A stretch of 5,915 nucleotides of DNA. It comes from Neptuniibacter sp. (GTDB lineage: Bacteria; Pseudomonadota; Gammaproteobacteria; Pseudomonadales; Balneatricaceae). The DNA lies in the NCBI GenBank assembly GCA_030149405.1, contig JASBRM010000236.1, positions 1 to 5,915 of the forward strand. Reading direction: 5' to 3'. The position numbers were made by a program, and so were the translations under genes. Under the pieces are notes generated by a model. It saw only the letters and a list, made by a program, of their open reading frames with translations. It did not search any database and had not been told where the DNA came from. Every line of letters begins with the position of its first letter. The stretch's first letter is position 1. Below, piece by piece: positions 1 through 5,915 of the stretch.

Positions 1-507
1 CCCCTGAACTGATCCTAACTCCCCTCTGAATGACTGAGTAAATAGCTCTACTGCTAGAACCCCTGCGATATAGATAAAGGATTCAACAATAGCCAGGGGG
101 AAAACAGCCAGCATGGTGATGATCATAAAAGGGAAAAAGTCATAGCCACTTTGGCTGGTTGAGAATCCATTTTCCATTAACAATGCAGTTGCAGCGGTTT
201 GAAACGCAGATAAAACCAGAACCAATAAACACAAACGCGCATAAGAGGTTCGCATGCTGTATTGCTTAAAGCTGAGAATACCTATTAATAAACAGGCAAC
301 AGCCGTCACGGCGCGTATCGCGAAAAGCTCATTGATGATCTCAGCAGATAACAGGTAATAATCCACCAATATCCATGCAGGTTGCAGCAACACCAGAGCG
401 ATAGAAATCACTCTAATTCTGCGAAACAGATAATAACTGCGAGTCTGATTGAAATACCGGGAATGACGTCGCGCACTAAAGACGTCCAGTAACGTATCCA
501 GAACCAT
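1..507 (-). CDS. Multi-spanning membrane protein, N-terminal part only (runs off left edge)
   Basis: This reading frame starts at an ATG (505-507, minus strand) and stays open for 169 codons to the window edge, so the C-terminus is missing. An in-frame TAG lies upstream near 565. The N-terminus (about residues 1-32) is rich in arginine and aromatic residues (SARRHSRYF, YYLFRRIRV), as expected for a cytoplasmic lead-in. Five hydrophobic segments follow, at roughly 33-51, 62-80, 90-111, 124-141 and 142-157, with charged breaks between them. The last visible residues (QSFRGELGSVQG) become polar again, so a soluble output domain may begin just beyond the edge. I do not recognise the family. A membrane sensor region of a GGDEF or other nucleotide cyclase is a reasonable guess, given the neighbouring c-di-GMP receptor gene, but no catalytic motif is visible. 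The Shine-Dalgarno sequence is weak (AAGAG about 11 bases upstream), and an in-frame GTG ten codons further up is a possible alternative start. Confidence 0.72.
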   Translation of the reverse strand, partial: MVLDTLLDVFSARRHSRYFNQTRSYYLFRRIRVISIALVLLQPAWILVDYYLLSAEIINELFAIRAVTAVACLLIGILSFKQYSMRTSYARLCLLVLVLSAFQTAATALLMENGFSTSQSGYDFFPFMIITMLAVFPLAIVESFIYIAGVLAVELFTQSFRGELGSVQG

Positions 508-709
508 ACTATTTGCTCTTATTCTTTTTATAAACACTGCATGATATAGATTAGTTGAGAGCTAAGCGTTGATCCAAAGCAGCCAGTAAATTAACAATTC
601 ACCTGACCGGGTCTAAACTTTATCCAATATCTGCTCTGAGGGCGGGTTCCCATTACCCCACAGACTATAATAAGATAATTATCACGTTGTATAACTTGGG
701 ATAAATGCA
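508..709. other. Divergent intergenic region
   Basis: These 202 bases lie between two divergent genes and must hold the promoters of both. I see no coding frame, strong hairpin or RNA gene. The right part is AT-rich and contains a consensus -10 hexamer facing the PilZ gene and, just downstream of it, a perfect 10-base palindrome GATAATTATC at 674-683. No confident promoter was found for the leftward gene. Confidence 0.5.
666..671 (+). promoter_or_regulatory. Candidate -10 element for the PilZ gene
   Basis: A perfect TATAAT lies 38 bases before the GTG start, which would give a leader of about 30 bases. No good -35 hexamer is found at 16-18 bases upstream (the region reads GCGGGTTCC), so an activator or another sigma factor could be involved. 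An alternative is TATAAC at 690-695, which also lacks a -35. Confidence 0.35.
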
Positions 710-1084
710 GTGACTACACCTGAAACAGACCGCAGACGTTTTACCCGGATCAATTTTGATGCTGCTACAGAAGTTAAGCAGGGTGATGATATCTGGCAGG
801 CCACACTAATCGATATCTCATTCAATGGAATGCTTGTGTCTACCGAAACGCCGCTTCCTCTGGAAAACGGAGCCGCTGTTGATATTACTGTGCATTTGCT
901 GGGAAATGATGTGACCATCAATACTCCAGCAACTTTGGCCCACACAGAAGAGCTGCAATACGGCTTTGCTATTGAAAATCTGGATCTGGATTCCCTGACT
1001 CAGATACGCCGCCTGGTTGAGCTGAACCTGGGTGATGAAGCCCTTCTGGAGCGGGAACTGGATCACCTGTTTCTGGAAGACTAA
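710..1084 (+). CDS. mapZ: Single-domain PilZ c-di-GMP receptor, MapZ/PA4608-like
   Basis: This 124-residue cytoplasmic protein is a stand-alone PilZ domain. The N-terminal arginine motif is at R8 R9 R10 and R13, and the second c-di-GMP motif is DISFNG with D35, S37 and G40. The beta-barrel region follows, and then a C-terminal helix with RRLVELNLGDEALLEREL (about residues 100-117). From memory, P. aeruginosa PA4608 (MapZ, 125 residues) has the same motifs at the same residue numbers, a nearly identical C-terminal helix, and a neighbouring radA. PA4608 binds c-di-GMP and then the chemotaxis methyltransferase CheR1, altering flagellar behaviour; the same partner here is inference. The GTG start is chosen because it gives this matching numbering; the nearby ATG at 705 is out of frame and stops at once. 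The Shine-Dalgarno signal is weak (GGG about 9 bases upstream). The gene ends 22 bases before the convergent radA stop. The PilZ assignment is firm and the orthology is likely. Confidence 0.92.
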   Translation: MTTPETDRRRFTRINFDAATEVKQGDDIWQATLIDISFNGMLVSTETPLPLENGAAVDITVHLLGNDVTINTPATLAHTEELQYGFAIENLDLDSLTQIRRLVELNLGDEALLERELDHLFLED

Positions 1085-1106
1085 GCAGTCCTAAGCTAAG
1101 CGTTAC

Positions 1107-2486
1107 TCAAAGAGCCTCAAGTGCTTCTGATAATTTAGAAACAGCAACAACCTGCATTCCAGGCAATTCTTCTTTTGGAACATTACCTTTTGGAACGATT
1201 GCCCTTTTAAATCCATGCTTAGCCGCTTCCCAGATACGTTCCTGTCCATTCGGAACTGGACGAATTTCCCCTGAAAGCCCCACTTCTCCGAATACCATTA
1301 AATCATGGGGTAAAGCCTGATCTCGGAAACTTGAGACAACGGACATCAGCAATGCCAGATCAGCACTGGTCTCAAGCACTTTGACACCGCCAACCACGTT
1401 GACGAATACATCCTGATCACCGGTCATCATGCCGCCATGCCTGTGCAATACCGCTAGCAGCATCGAGAGACGGTTTTGTTCCAGACCCACAGCAACCCGC
1501 CTTGGGTTGTTCATATGGGAATGATCAACCAACGCCTGAATTTCTACCAATAATGGTCTGGTACCTTCCCATACCACCATGACTACACTGCCCGGGCTTG
1601 GGCCTTCTGCACGACTAAGGAATATAGAGCTAGGGTTTTTAACCTCTTTTAAGCCCTGCTCCAGCATGGCAAAAACGCCCAGTTCATTAACTGCACCAAA
1701 TCGGTTTTTATGGGAACGAAGTGTACGAAAACGGGAATCTGATGAACCTTCCAACTGCAAGGAGCAGTCGATCATATGTTCCAGCACTTTTGGGCCAGCC
1801 AATGAGCCATCTTTGGTGACATGCCCCACCATAAACAGCACTGTGCCTGTCTGCTTGGCGAAACGCGTCAGATACGCAGCGGATTCTCTCACCTGTGAAA
1901 CAGAACCTGGGGCTGATTGTACATCAGCCATATGCATCACCTGGATGGAATCAATCACCATCACTTTCGGTTGCAGTTTCTGAGCAGTATCACAGATTGT
2001 TTCTACATTGGTTTCTGACAGCATTTTGAGCTGTCCTGTGGGTAAGCCAAGACGTTGAGCACGCATCGCAACCTGCTGTAATGATTCCTCACCCGTCACA
2101 TAGAGTGCAGGCATCTGCTCAGCCAGATAACACATGGTCTGCAGCAGCAAGGTACTTTTGCCCGCGCCTGGGTGACCACCAATCAAAACCGCTGAACCTG
2201 GAACTAATCCGCCACCAAGGACCCGATCAAGTTCGCCAGCACCGGCAGAAAAACGCGGCATCTCTTCAACAGACACTTCAGAGAGAGAGACTATTTTCTG
2301 CTGCCCAGCAGCACCAGCATAGCCGTCAAAACGGACATTACGGCTCTCTTGTGCAGCTGTTTTGGCTGAAGCTAATCTAACCTCAGTCAAAGTATTCCAA
2401 GCTCCACATGATGTGCACTGACCCTGCCACTTAGTGTAATCCGCTCCGCAGTCATTGCAGACATAGGCCGTTTTCTGCCGCGCCAT
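1107..2486 (-). CDS. radA: DNA repair protein RadA (Sms)
   Basis: This complete 459-residue protein matches the usual RadA length. RadA is a cytoplasmic RecA-related DNA-dependent ATPase that drives branch migration of recombination intermediates. In order, the protein shows a C4 zinc finger (C10, C13, C24, C27), a RecA-like ATPase core with Walker A (GHPGAGKS, about 104-111, K110) and Walker B (VMVIDS, 175-180), the RadA-specific KNRFG motif (260-264), and a C-terminal Lon-protease-like domain from about residue 330, including the conserved PNGQERIWEA stretch (412-421). RadA proteins carry this Lon-like domain as a DNA-binding scaffold, not an active protease. The start is fixed by a good Shine-Dalgarno GGGAGA (2492-2497 on the complement) five bases before the ATG, and by the intact zinc finger right after it. 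The gene is transcribed alone, divergent from metY and convergent with the PilZ gene. No terminator is visible after its stop. Confidence 0.97.
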   Translation of the reverse strand: MARQKTAYVCNDCGADYTKWQGQCTSCGAWNTLTEVRLASAKTAAQESRNVRFDGYAGAAGQQKIVSLSEVSVEEMPRFSAGAGELDRVLGGGLVPGSAVLIGGHPGAGKSTLLLQTMCYLAEQMPALYVTGEESLQQVAMRAQRLGLPTGQLKMLSETNVETICDTAQKLQPKVMVIDSIQVMHMADVQSAPGSVSQVRESAAYLTRFAKQTGTVLFMVGHVTKDGSLAGPKVLEHMIDCSLQLEGSSDSRFRTLRSHKNRFGAVNELGVFAMLEQGLKEVKNPSSIFLSRAEGPSPGSVVMVVWEGTRPLLVEIQALVDHSHMNNPRRVAVGLEQNRLSMLLAVLHRHGGMMTGDQDVFVNVVGGVKVLETSADLALLMSVVSSFRDQALPHDLMVFGEVGLSGEIRPVPNGQERIWEAAKHGFKRAIVPKGNVPKEELPGMQVVAVSKLSEALEAL

Positions 2487-2514
2487 TTGTTTCTCCCAAT
2501 TAAACTAAGAGGTC

Positions 2515-2520
2515 ATTCTA
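2515..2520 (-). promoter_or_regulatory. Weak candidate -10 element for radA
   Basis: On the minus strand the hexamer TAGAAT lies 28 bases before the radA ATG, a plausible distance for a short leader. No convincing -35 sits at the right spacing; TTGTAT occurs 19 bases upstream. The same hexamer appears in the hemE leader. Low confidence. Confidence 0.25.
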
Positions 2521-2587
2521 CCCAACCTCTTTAATACAACCTATAGGTGCTTTTTTTATTTTTCGATTCCACTACAATCGACCAACT

Positions 2588-2593
2588 TATAAT
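2588..2593 (+). promoter_or_regulatory. Candidate -10 element for metY
   Basis: A consensus TATAAT lies 39 bases before the preferred metY ATG, in an AT-rich stretch, giving a leader of about 33 bases. No strong -35 is present (GATTCC at 17-base spacing). Just downstream is a short inverted repeat, AGGG-TATG-CCCT at 2602-2613, which would sit at the very start of the transcript. It could be an operator or a weak hairpin. The leader is too short to hold a known SAM riboswitch. Confidence 0.4.
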
Positions 2594-2620
2594 TAAAAAT
2601 CAGGGTATGCCCTAACATCA

Positions 2621-2626
2621 AAGGAG
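2621..2626 (+). promoter_or_regulatory. Ribosome binding site that decides the metY start
   Basis: AAGGAG is a strong Shine-Dalgarno sequence. It runs directly into an in-frame ATG at 2627, leaving no spacing, whereas the next in-frame ATG at 2633 is six bases away, within the normal range. Initiation at 2633 is therefore preferred. Confidence 0.85.
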
Positions 2627-2632
2627 ATGTTT

Positions 2633-3907
2633 ATGAAACTGGAAACCATCGCGGTTCACGGCGGTTATTCGCCAGATCCAACCACTAAGGCAGTCGCTGT
2701 TCCTATCTACCAGACAACCTCCTATGCCTTTGATGATGCCCAGCATGGTGCCGACCTTTTCGACCTGAAAGTCGAAGGCAATATCTACACCCGCATCATG
2801 AACCCAACAACTGATGTTCTGGAAAAGCGTATCGCTGAAATGGAAGGCGGCATCGCAGCCCTAGCCGTTGCTTCTGGCATGGCAGCTATCACCTATGCAA
2901 TTCAGACAATTGCTGCCAACGGAGATAACATTATCTCTACCAGCGAACTGTACGGTGGTACTTACAACCTGTTTGCACACACACTACCGCATCAGGGTAT
3001 TGATGTTCGTTTTGCCAATAAAGATGATGCTGCTGAGATAGAAAGTAAGATTGATGCGAACACTAAGGCGATCTTCTGTGAATCTGTCGGCAACCCATCC
3101 GGCGGTATTGCCGACATTGAGATGTTGGCTGAAGTGGCTCACCGCAACCAGATTCCATTGATTGTGGATAACACAGTTCCAAGTCCATTCTTATGGCGCC
3201 CGTTTGAACACGGTGCTGATATTGTTATCCACTCGGTAACTAAATACATCGGCGGTCACGGCAACTCAATCGGCGGTGTCGTTGTAGATTCTGGTAAGTT
3301 CCCATGGGGTGACTACCCTGAACGTTTCCCACTTCTGAATACTCCCGACCGTTCTTACCATGGCGTGGTTTATACAGAAGCTCTTGGGCCTGCTGCCTTT
3401 ATCGGCCGCTGCCGAGTCGTGCCTTTACGAAACACAGGTGCTGCGATTTCACCTATGAATGCCTTCCTGATCCTTCAAGGCCTGGAAACCTTGCCTCTGC
3501 GTATGGAGCGCATTAATGAAAACACCCGCAAGATTGCTGAATATCTGGAAAGCCATGACGCGGTAAGTTGGGTGAAATACGCAGGGCTACAAAGCCATAA
3601 AGATTACGAGCTTGCTCAGAAGTATCTCAACGGCCAGGCATCAGGCATTCTAAGCTTTGGCCTTAAAGCGGGTCGCGAGGCGACATCACCATTCTATGAT
3701 GCACTTAATGTATTTACCCGCCTGGTAAATATTGGTGACTGTAAATCACTGGCGGCAATCCCAGCTGAAACGACTCACCGCCAGCTGAATGATGAAGAGC
3801 TCGCTTCAGCGGGCGTTTCTCCGGAGATGGTTCGTCTTTCAGTAGGTATTGAGCATGTTGATGATCTAATTGCTGATCTGGAACAGGCTCTTTCTGCCAT
3901 TGGTTAA
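2633..3907 (+). CDS. metY: O-acetylhomoserine sulfhydrylase (aminocarboxypropyltransferase)
   Basis: This 424-residue cytoplasmic enzyme belongs to the PLP-dependent Cys/Met metabolism family and makes homocysteine from O-acetylhomoserine and sulfide, the direct sulfhydrylation route to methionine. Numbered from the start at 2633, the visible PLP-site features are Y52 and R54 (NIYTRIMNPT), which bind the cofactor phosphate from the partner subunit, the SGMAA loop near 81-85, Y107 (ELYGG), D179 (VDNTVPSPF) and the Schiff-base lysine K204 in SVTKYIGGHG. Its length and the extra segment between about 220 and 265 (PWGDYPERFPLLN, then YHGVVYTEALG) fit MetY better than the shorter cystathionine gamma-synthase or MetZ, both of which lack this insert. 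Substrate choice (acetyl versus succinyl) is inferred from this. An ATG two codons upstream is rejected on ribosome-binding-site spacing. The gene is divergent from radA, stands alone, and ends at a strong terminator. No MetJ-box pair is seen upstream. Confidence 0.94.
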   Translation: MKLETIAVHGGYSPDPTTKAVAVPIYQTTSYAFDDAQHGADLFDLKVEGNIYTRIMNPTTDVLEKRIAEMEGGIAALAVASGMAAITYAIQTIAANGDNIISTSELYGGTYNLFAHTLPHQGIDVRFANKDDAAEIESKIDANTKAIFCESVGNPSGGIADIEMLAEVAHRNQIPLIVDNTVPSPFLWRPFEHGADIVIHSVTKYIGGHGNSIGGVVVDSGKFPWGDYPERFPLLNTPDRSYHGVVYTEALGPAAFIGRCRVVPLRNTGAAISPMNAFLILQGLETLPLRMERINENTRKIAEYLESHDAVSWVKYAGLQSHKDYELAQKYLNGQASGILSFGLKAGREATSPFYDALNVFTRLVNIGDCKSLAAIPAETTHRQLNDEELASAGVSPEMVRLSVGIEHVDDLIADLEQALSAIG

Positions 3908-3926
3908 TAGCTGAAATTCAGAGGAG

Positions 3927-3953
3927 AAAAAAGGCCGCATCAGCGGCCTTTTT
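3927..3953. terminator. Bidirectional intrinsic terminator shared by metY and can
   Basis: A GC-rich hairpin, GGCCGC (3933-3938) pairing with GCGGCC (3943-3948) around an ATCA loop, is flanked by six A on the left and five T on the right. It therefore gives a U-tract in both directions. It lies about 20 bases after the metY stop and about 11 bases after the can stop, so one element serves both converging genes. Confidence 0.93.
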
Positions 3954-3964
3954 CATAAACAGAA

Positions 3965-4693
3965 CTAATCAAAAATTGACCTGACTTTATCCCACATCGT
4001 ACGTGCATTTTGCTGGCTTTTATCTGATGCCTGGGCAAGCTCTTGTAACTTACCCATCTTATTCATCGCTAACTGGTACTGTTCTTCAACTTCCTCAGCA
4101 CCTGATGCGTTGAACTCCAGGTCATTAACCAGACCATCACTCAAACCATAGATCCAGCCATGAACAGTCAACTCCTGACCATTAGCCCATGCCTGCTGAA
4201 CAATTGTGGTCTCACAAAGGTTTACCGACTGTTCAATAACGTTAAGCTCACACAGGCGATCCAATTGCTGATGCGAGTGATCCCAGGTAGAAAGAAATTC
4301 ACGATGTTTCTGATATACACGACGAATATTACGCAGCCAGTTATCAATTAACCCATGGGGCTCACTTTTAATAGAAGCCGCAACACCGCCACAGCCATAG
4401 TGGCCAACAACCATAATATGCTTAACTTTAAGCACCTCTACGGCATATTGAACCACCGAGAGGCAGTTCATATCAGTATGAACAACAACATTGGCCACAT
4501 TACGATGAACAAAAAGCTCACCCGGCAACATGCCAACAATTTCGTTCGCTGGGACACGGCTATCAGAACAACCAATCCACAGATATTCAGGTGCTTGTTG
4601 CTGCGCCAGGGTTTCGAAGAAATGCGGATCTTCCTGGTTTATCTTTTCCGCCCATTCACGGTTCTTTTCAAGTAAGTCAGTTAATTTTTCCAT
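3965..4693 (-). CDS. can: Beta-class carbonic anhydrase
   Basis: This 242-residue cytoplasmic zinc enzyme interconverts CO2 and bicarbonate, supplying bicarbonate to carboxylases. From the ATG at 4693 the zinc ligands and active-site dyad fall at C42, D44 and R46 (CSDSR) and H98 and C101 (HYGCGG). As I recall, these are the same numbers as in E. coli Can, which supports this start over the adjacent in-frame GTG at 4696. The remaining fold markers are present (FVHRNVANVV, LSVVQYAVEVL, VHGWIYGLSDGL). The C-terminus extends about 20 residues past the usual 220-residue length with a charged, probably helical tail (about 205-242). No Shine-Dalgarno sequence is evident, and the start lies only a few bases after the hemE terminator, leaving little room for a separate promoter. 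Two out-of-frame ATGs (4706 and 4700) begin a nine-codon frame overlapping the start. The gene converges on metY. Confidence 0.95.
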   Translation of the reverse strand: MEKLTDLLEKNREWAEKINQEDPHFFETLAQQQAPEYLWIGCSDSRVPANEIVGMLPGELFVHRNVANVVVHTDMNCLSVVQYAVEVLKVKHIMVVGHYGCGGVAASIKSEPHGLIDNWLRNIRRVYQKHREFLSTWDHSHQQLDRLCELNVIEQSVNLCETTIVQQAWANGQELTVHGWIYGLSDGLVNDLEFNASGAEEVEEQYQLAMNKMGKLQELAQASDKSQQNARTMWDKVRSIFD

Positions 4694-4706
4694 CACACAT
4701 CCACAT

Positions 4707-4731
4707 AATAAAAGAGGGCTAACGCCCTCTT
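4707..4731 (-). terminator. Intrinsic terminator after hemE
   Basis: On the minus strand, four bases after the hemE stop, an eight-base-pair stem AAGAGGGC/GCCCTCTT with a four-base loop is followed by a T-rich tract (TTATT, making TTTTATT with the end of the stem). The tract is interrupted by an A, so termination may be incomplete. On the plus strand no T-run follows. The can start codon is only about 13 bases beyond it. Confidence 0.85.
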
Positions 4732-4735
4732 GAAT

Positions 4736-5803
4736 TTAACCTTGATGATACTTCGCACTGAGTTCGTGTACAGCATCCACAAAAGCTTTCGGATGAGCAG
4801 GATCAACAAACTGATGAATACCGTGCCCCAGGTTAAATACGTGTCCCGTTCCATTACCAAAACGACCCAGGATAAATTCAACTTCCTGTTCGATACGGTT
4901 AGCTGGTGCATACAGAACGCTTGGATCCATATTCCCCTGGAGAGCAACCTTATCTCCTACACGAGCACGGGCATTACCGATATCGGTAGTCCAGTCCAGA
5001 CCCAGAGCATCGGAACCCGCTTCAGCCATTTTTTCCAGCCACTGACCACCATTTTTGGTGAAAAGGATTACTGGAACTTTTCGACCATCGTGCTCACGGA
5101 TTAGGCCATCAACGATCTGCTTCATGTACTTCAGAGAAAATTCTTCATAACAAGGGCCGCTCAGAGCACCACCCCAGGTATCAAAGATTTGTACAGCCTG
5201 TGCGCCACAGCGAATCTGTTCATTCAGATAATCAGTGACAGATTGCGCCAGCTTATCCAGTAATGCATGCATAATTTCTGGAGTTGCATACATCATCTGT
5301 TTGATATGGCGAAAGTCTTTACTGGAACCGCCTTCAACCATATAGGTAGCTAGGGTCCATGGACTGCCAGAGAAACCAATCAGAGGTACGCGACCGTTCA
5401 GCTCACGACGAATCTCCTTAACCGCATTCATCACATAGTCCAGATCTGTAGCGGAATCTGGTACTGGCAGATCAGCTACGTCTTGTTCTGTACGGATGAT
5501 CTTTTTAAAACGTGGACCTTCGCCAGTCTCAAAGTACAACCCCAAGCCCATTGCATCAGGAATGGTCAGGATATCTGAGAACAGAATCGCAGCATCCAGG
5601 TCATAACGCTCCAGCGGCTGAATGGTTACTTCACATGCTAGCTCTTTATTTTTACAGAGGCTGAGGAAATCACCCGCTTTAGCACGAGTTTCGCGATATT
5701 CTGGAAGGTAACGGCCAGCCTGGCGCATCATCCATACCGGTGTTGCATCTACGGGTTCACGGAGCAATGCCCGTAAAAAACGATCGTTTTTCAATTCAGC
5801 CAT
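4736..5803 (-). CDS. hemE: Uroporphyrinogen decarboxylase
   Basis: This complete 355-residue protein is about the same length as other bacterial HemE. It is a cytosolic enzyme that removes the four acetate carboxyls of uroporphyrinogen III to give coproporphyrinogen III in heme synthesis. No cofactor is needed. The first family signature, [16 protein letters not shown], is at 22-37 with arginines R27, R31 and R37 that contact substrate carboxylates. The key catalytic aspartate is D77 in LFSDIL. The second signature, [17 protein letters not shown], is at 143-159 with Y154. The C-terminal FNLGHGI with H327 completes the active site. The ATG start places the usual [13 protein letters not shown] beginning, but the Shine-Dalgarno is poor (only CTATAGAA before the ATG). 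It has its own terminator and lies just upstream of can on the same strand. Confidence 0.97.
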   Translation of the reverse strand: MAELKNDRFLRALLREPVDATPVWMMRQAGRYLPEYRETRAKAGDFLSLCKNKELACEVTIQPLERYDLDAAILFSDILTIPDAMGLGLYFETGEGPRFKKIIRTEQDVADLPVPDSATDLDYVMNAVKEIRRELNGRVPLIGFSGSPWTLATYMVEGGSSKDFRHIKQMMYATPEIMHALLDKLAQSVTDYLNEQIRCGAQAVQIFDTWGGALSGPCYEEFSLKYMKQIVDGLIREHDGRKVPVILFTKNGGQWLEKMAEAGSDALGLDWTTDIGNARARVGDKVALQGNMDPSVLYAPANRIEQEVEFILGRFGNGTGHVFNLGHGIHQFVDPAHPKAFVDAVHELSAKYHQG

Positions 5804-5843
5804 TTCTATAGGTCACTTAGTATCTAAAATTTAACTTGCGCAT

Positions 5844-5849
5844 ATTCTA
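5844..5849 (-). promoter_or_regulatory. Weak candidate -10 element for hemE
   Basis: The minus-strand hexamer TAGAAT lies about 40 bases before the hemE ATG, inside the 84-base spacer between the hemE start and the terminal hairpin. A matching -35 is not evident (AGGTAT at 17-base spacing). Since a terminator lies upstream, hemE needs a promoter somewhere in this spacer. Confidence 0.28.
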
Positions 5850-5887
5850 ACGATTTCTGGGCAAAAATACCTGCTTCTTTAGGCCGT

Positions 5888-5914
5888 AAAAAAGGCCGCA
5901 TTTAGCGGCCTTTT
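5888..5914. terminator. Intrinsic terminator at right edge
   Basis: GGCCGC (5894-5899) pairs with GCGGCC (5905-5910) around an ATTTA loop, with six A on the left and four T on the right before the window ends. The longer U-tract is on the minus strand, so it most likely ends a leftward gene lying beyond the right edge, separating it from hemE. It could also act on a rightward transcript. The stem is identical to that of the metY/can terminator. Confidence 0.85.
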
Positions 5915-5915
5915 A

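Noticed and set aside
480..488. MetJ-box-like AGACGTCC
   Set aside because: It is a single copy inside the coding start of the left membrane protein. MetJ sites occur as tandem repeats before methionine genes, and none is found before metY.
665..683. Possible Fur box around GATAATTATC before the PilZ gene
   Set aside because: Aligned by eye to the 19-base Fur consensus, only about half the positions match. The palindrome is short and in an AT-rich spacer.
561..1105. Direct repeat AGCTAAGCGTT at about 561 and 1095
   Set aside because: An 11-base match between two places in a 6-kb window is expected by chance. Neither flanks a recognisable element.
1579..1983. Long plus-strand open frame opposite radA
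   Set aside because: It lies wholly inside a complete, well-conserved radA, resembles no known family, and has no ribosome site. The other antisense frames over the PilZ gene, can and hemE were rejected for the same reason.
2539..2565. Palindrome followed by a T-run resembling a terminator before metY
   Set aside because: The hairpin would have only a three-base-pair stem, and no plus-strand gene ends here, since radA starts in the other direction.
2594..2632. SAM riboswitch or other leader RNA before metY
   Set aside because: The leader from the candidate promoter is only about 33 bases and has no aptamer-like structure.

Overview
This window looks like ordinary chromosomal DNA from a gammaproteobacterium, most likely a marine Oceanospirillales- or Pseudomonas-like lineage. 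The evidence is a single-domain PilZ protein very close to the one I recall as Pseudomonas aeruginosa PA4608 (MapZ), next to radA as in that genus, plus HemE, beta-carbonic anhydrase and RadA proteins of gammaproteobacterial type. The lineage call is inference from remembered sequences, not a search. No mobile element, CRISPR array, tRNA or rRNA was seen.

Layout from left to right. At 1-507 (minus) is the N-terminal 169 residues of a polytopic membrane protein that runs off the left edge. A 202-base spacer then separates it from a divergent PilZ-domain gene (710-1084, plus). That gene converges on radA (1107-2486, minus) with only 22 bases between their stop codons and no visible terminator. 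A 146-base divergent promoter region (2487-2632) separates radA from an O-acetylhomoserine sulfhydrylase gene, metY (2633-3907, plus). metY converges on a beta-carbonic anhydrase gene, can (3965-4693, minus), and the two share one bidirectional terminator. Upstream of can on the same strand lies hemE (4736-5803, minus), with its own terminator hairpin squeezed between it and can. A second hairpin with the same stem as the metY/can terminator closes the window at 5888-5914.

Most genes are independent housekeeping units: homologous recombination (RadA), homocysteine synthesis (MetY), CO2/bicarbonate interconversion (carbonic anhydrase) and heme synthesis (HemE). The left end may be a small signalling neighbourhood, with a c-di-GMP receptor beside a divergent membrane protein that could be a sensor for a cyclase, but the output domain of that protein is outside the window.

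I found no convincing undescribed system. The points worth checking are local: the very short leader of can behind the hemE terminator, the start codon of metY, the unterminated convergent PilZ/radA pair, the identity of the truncated membrane protein, and the reuse of one terminator stem.
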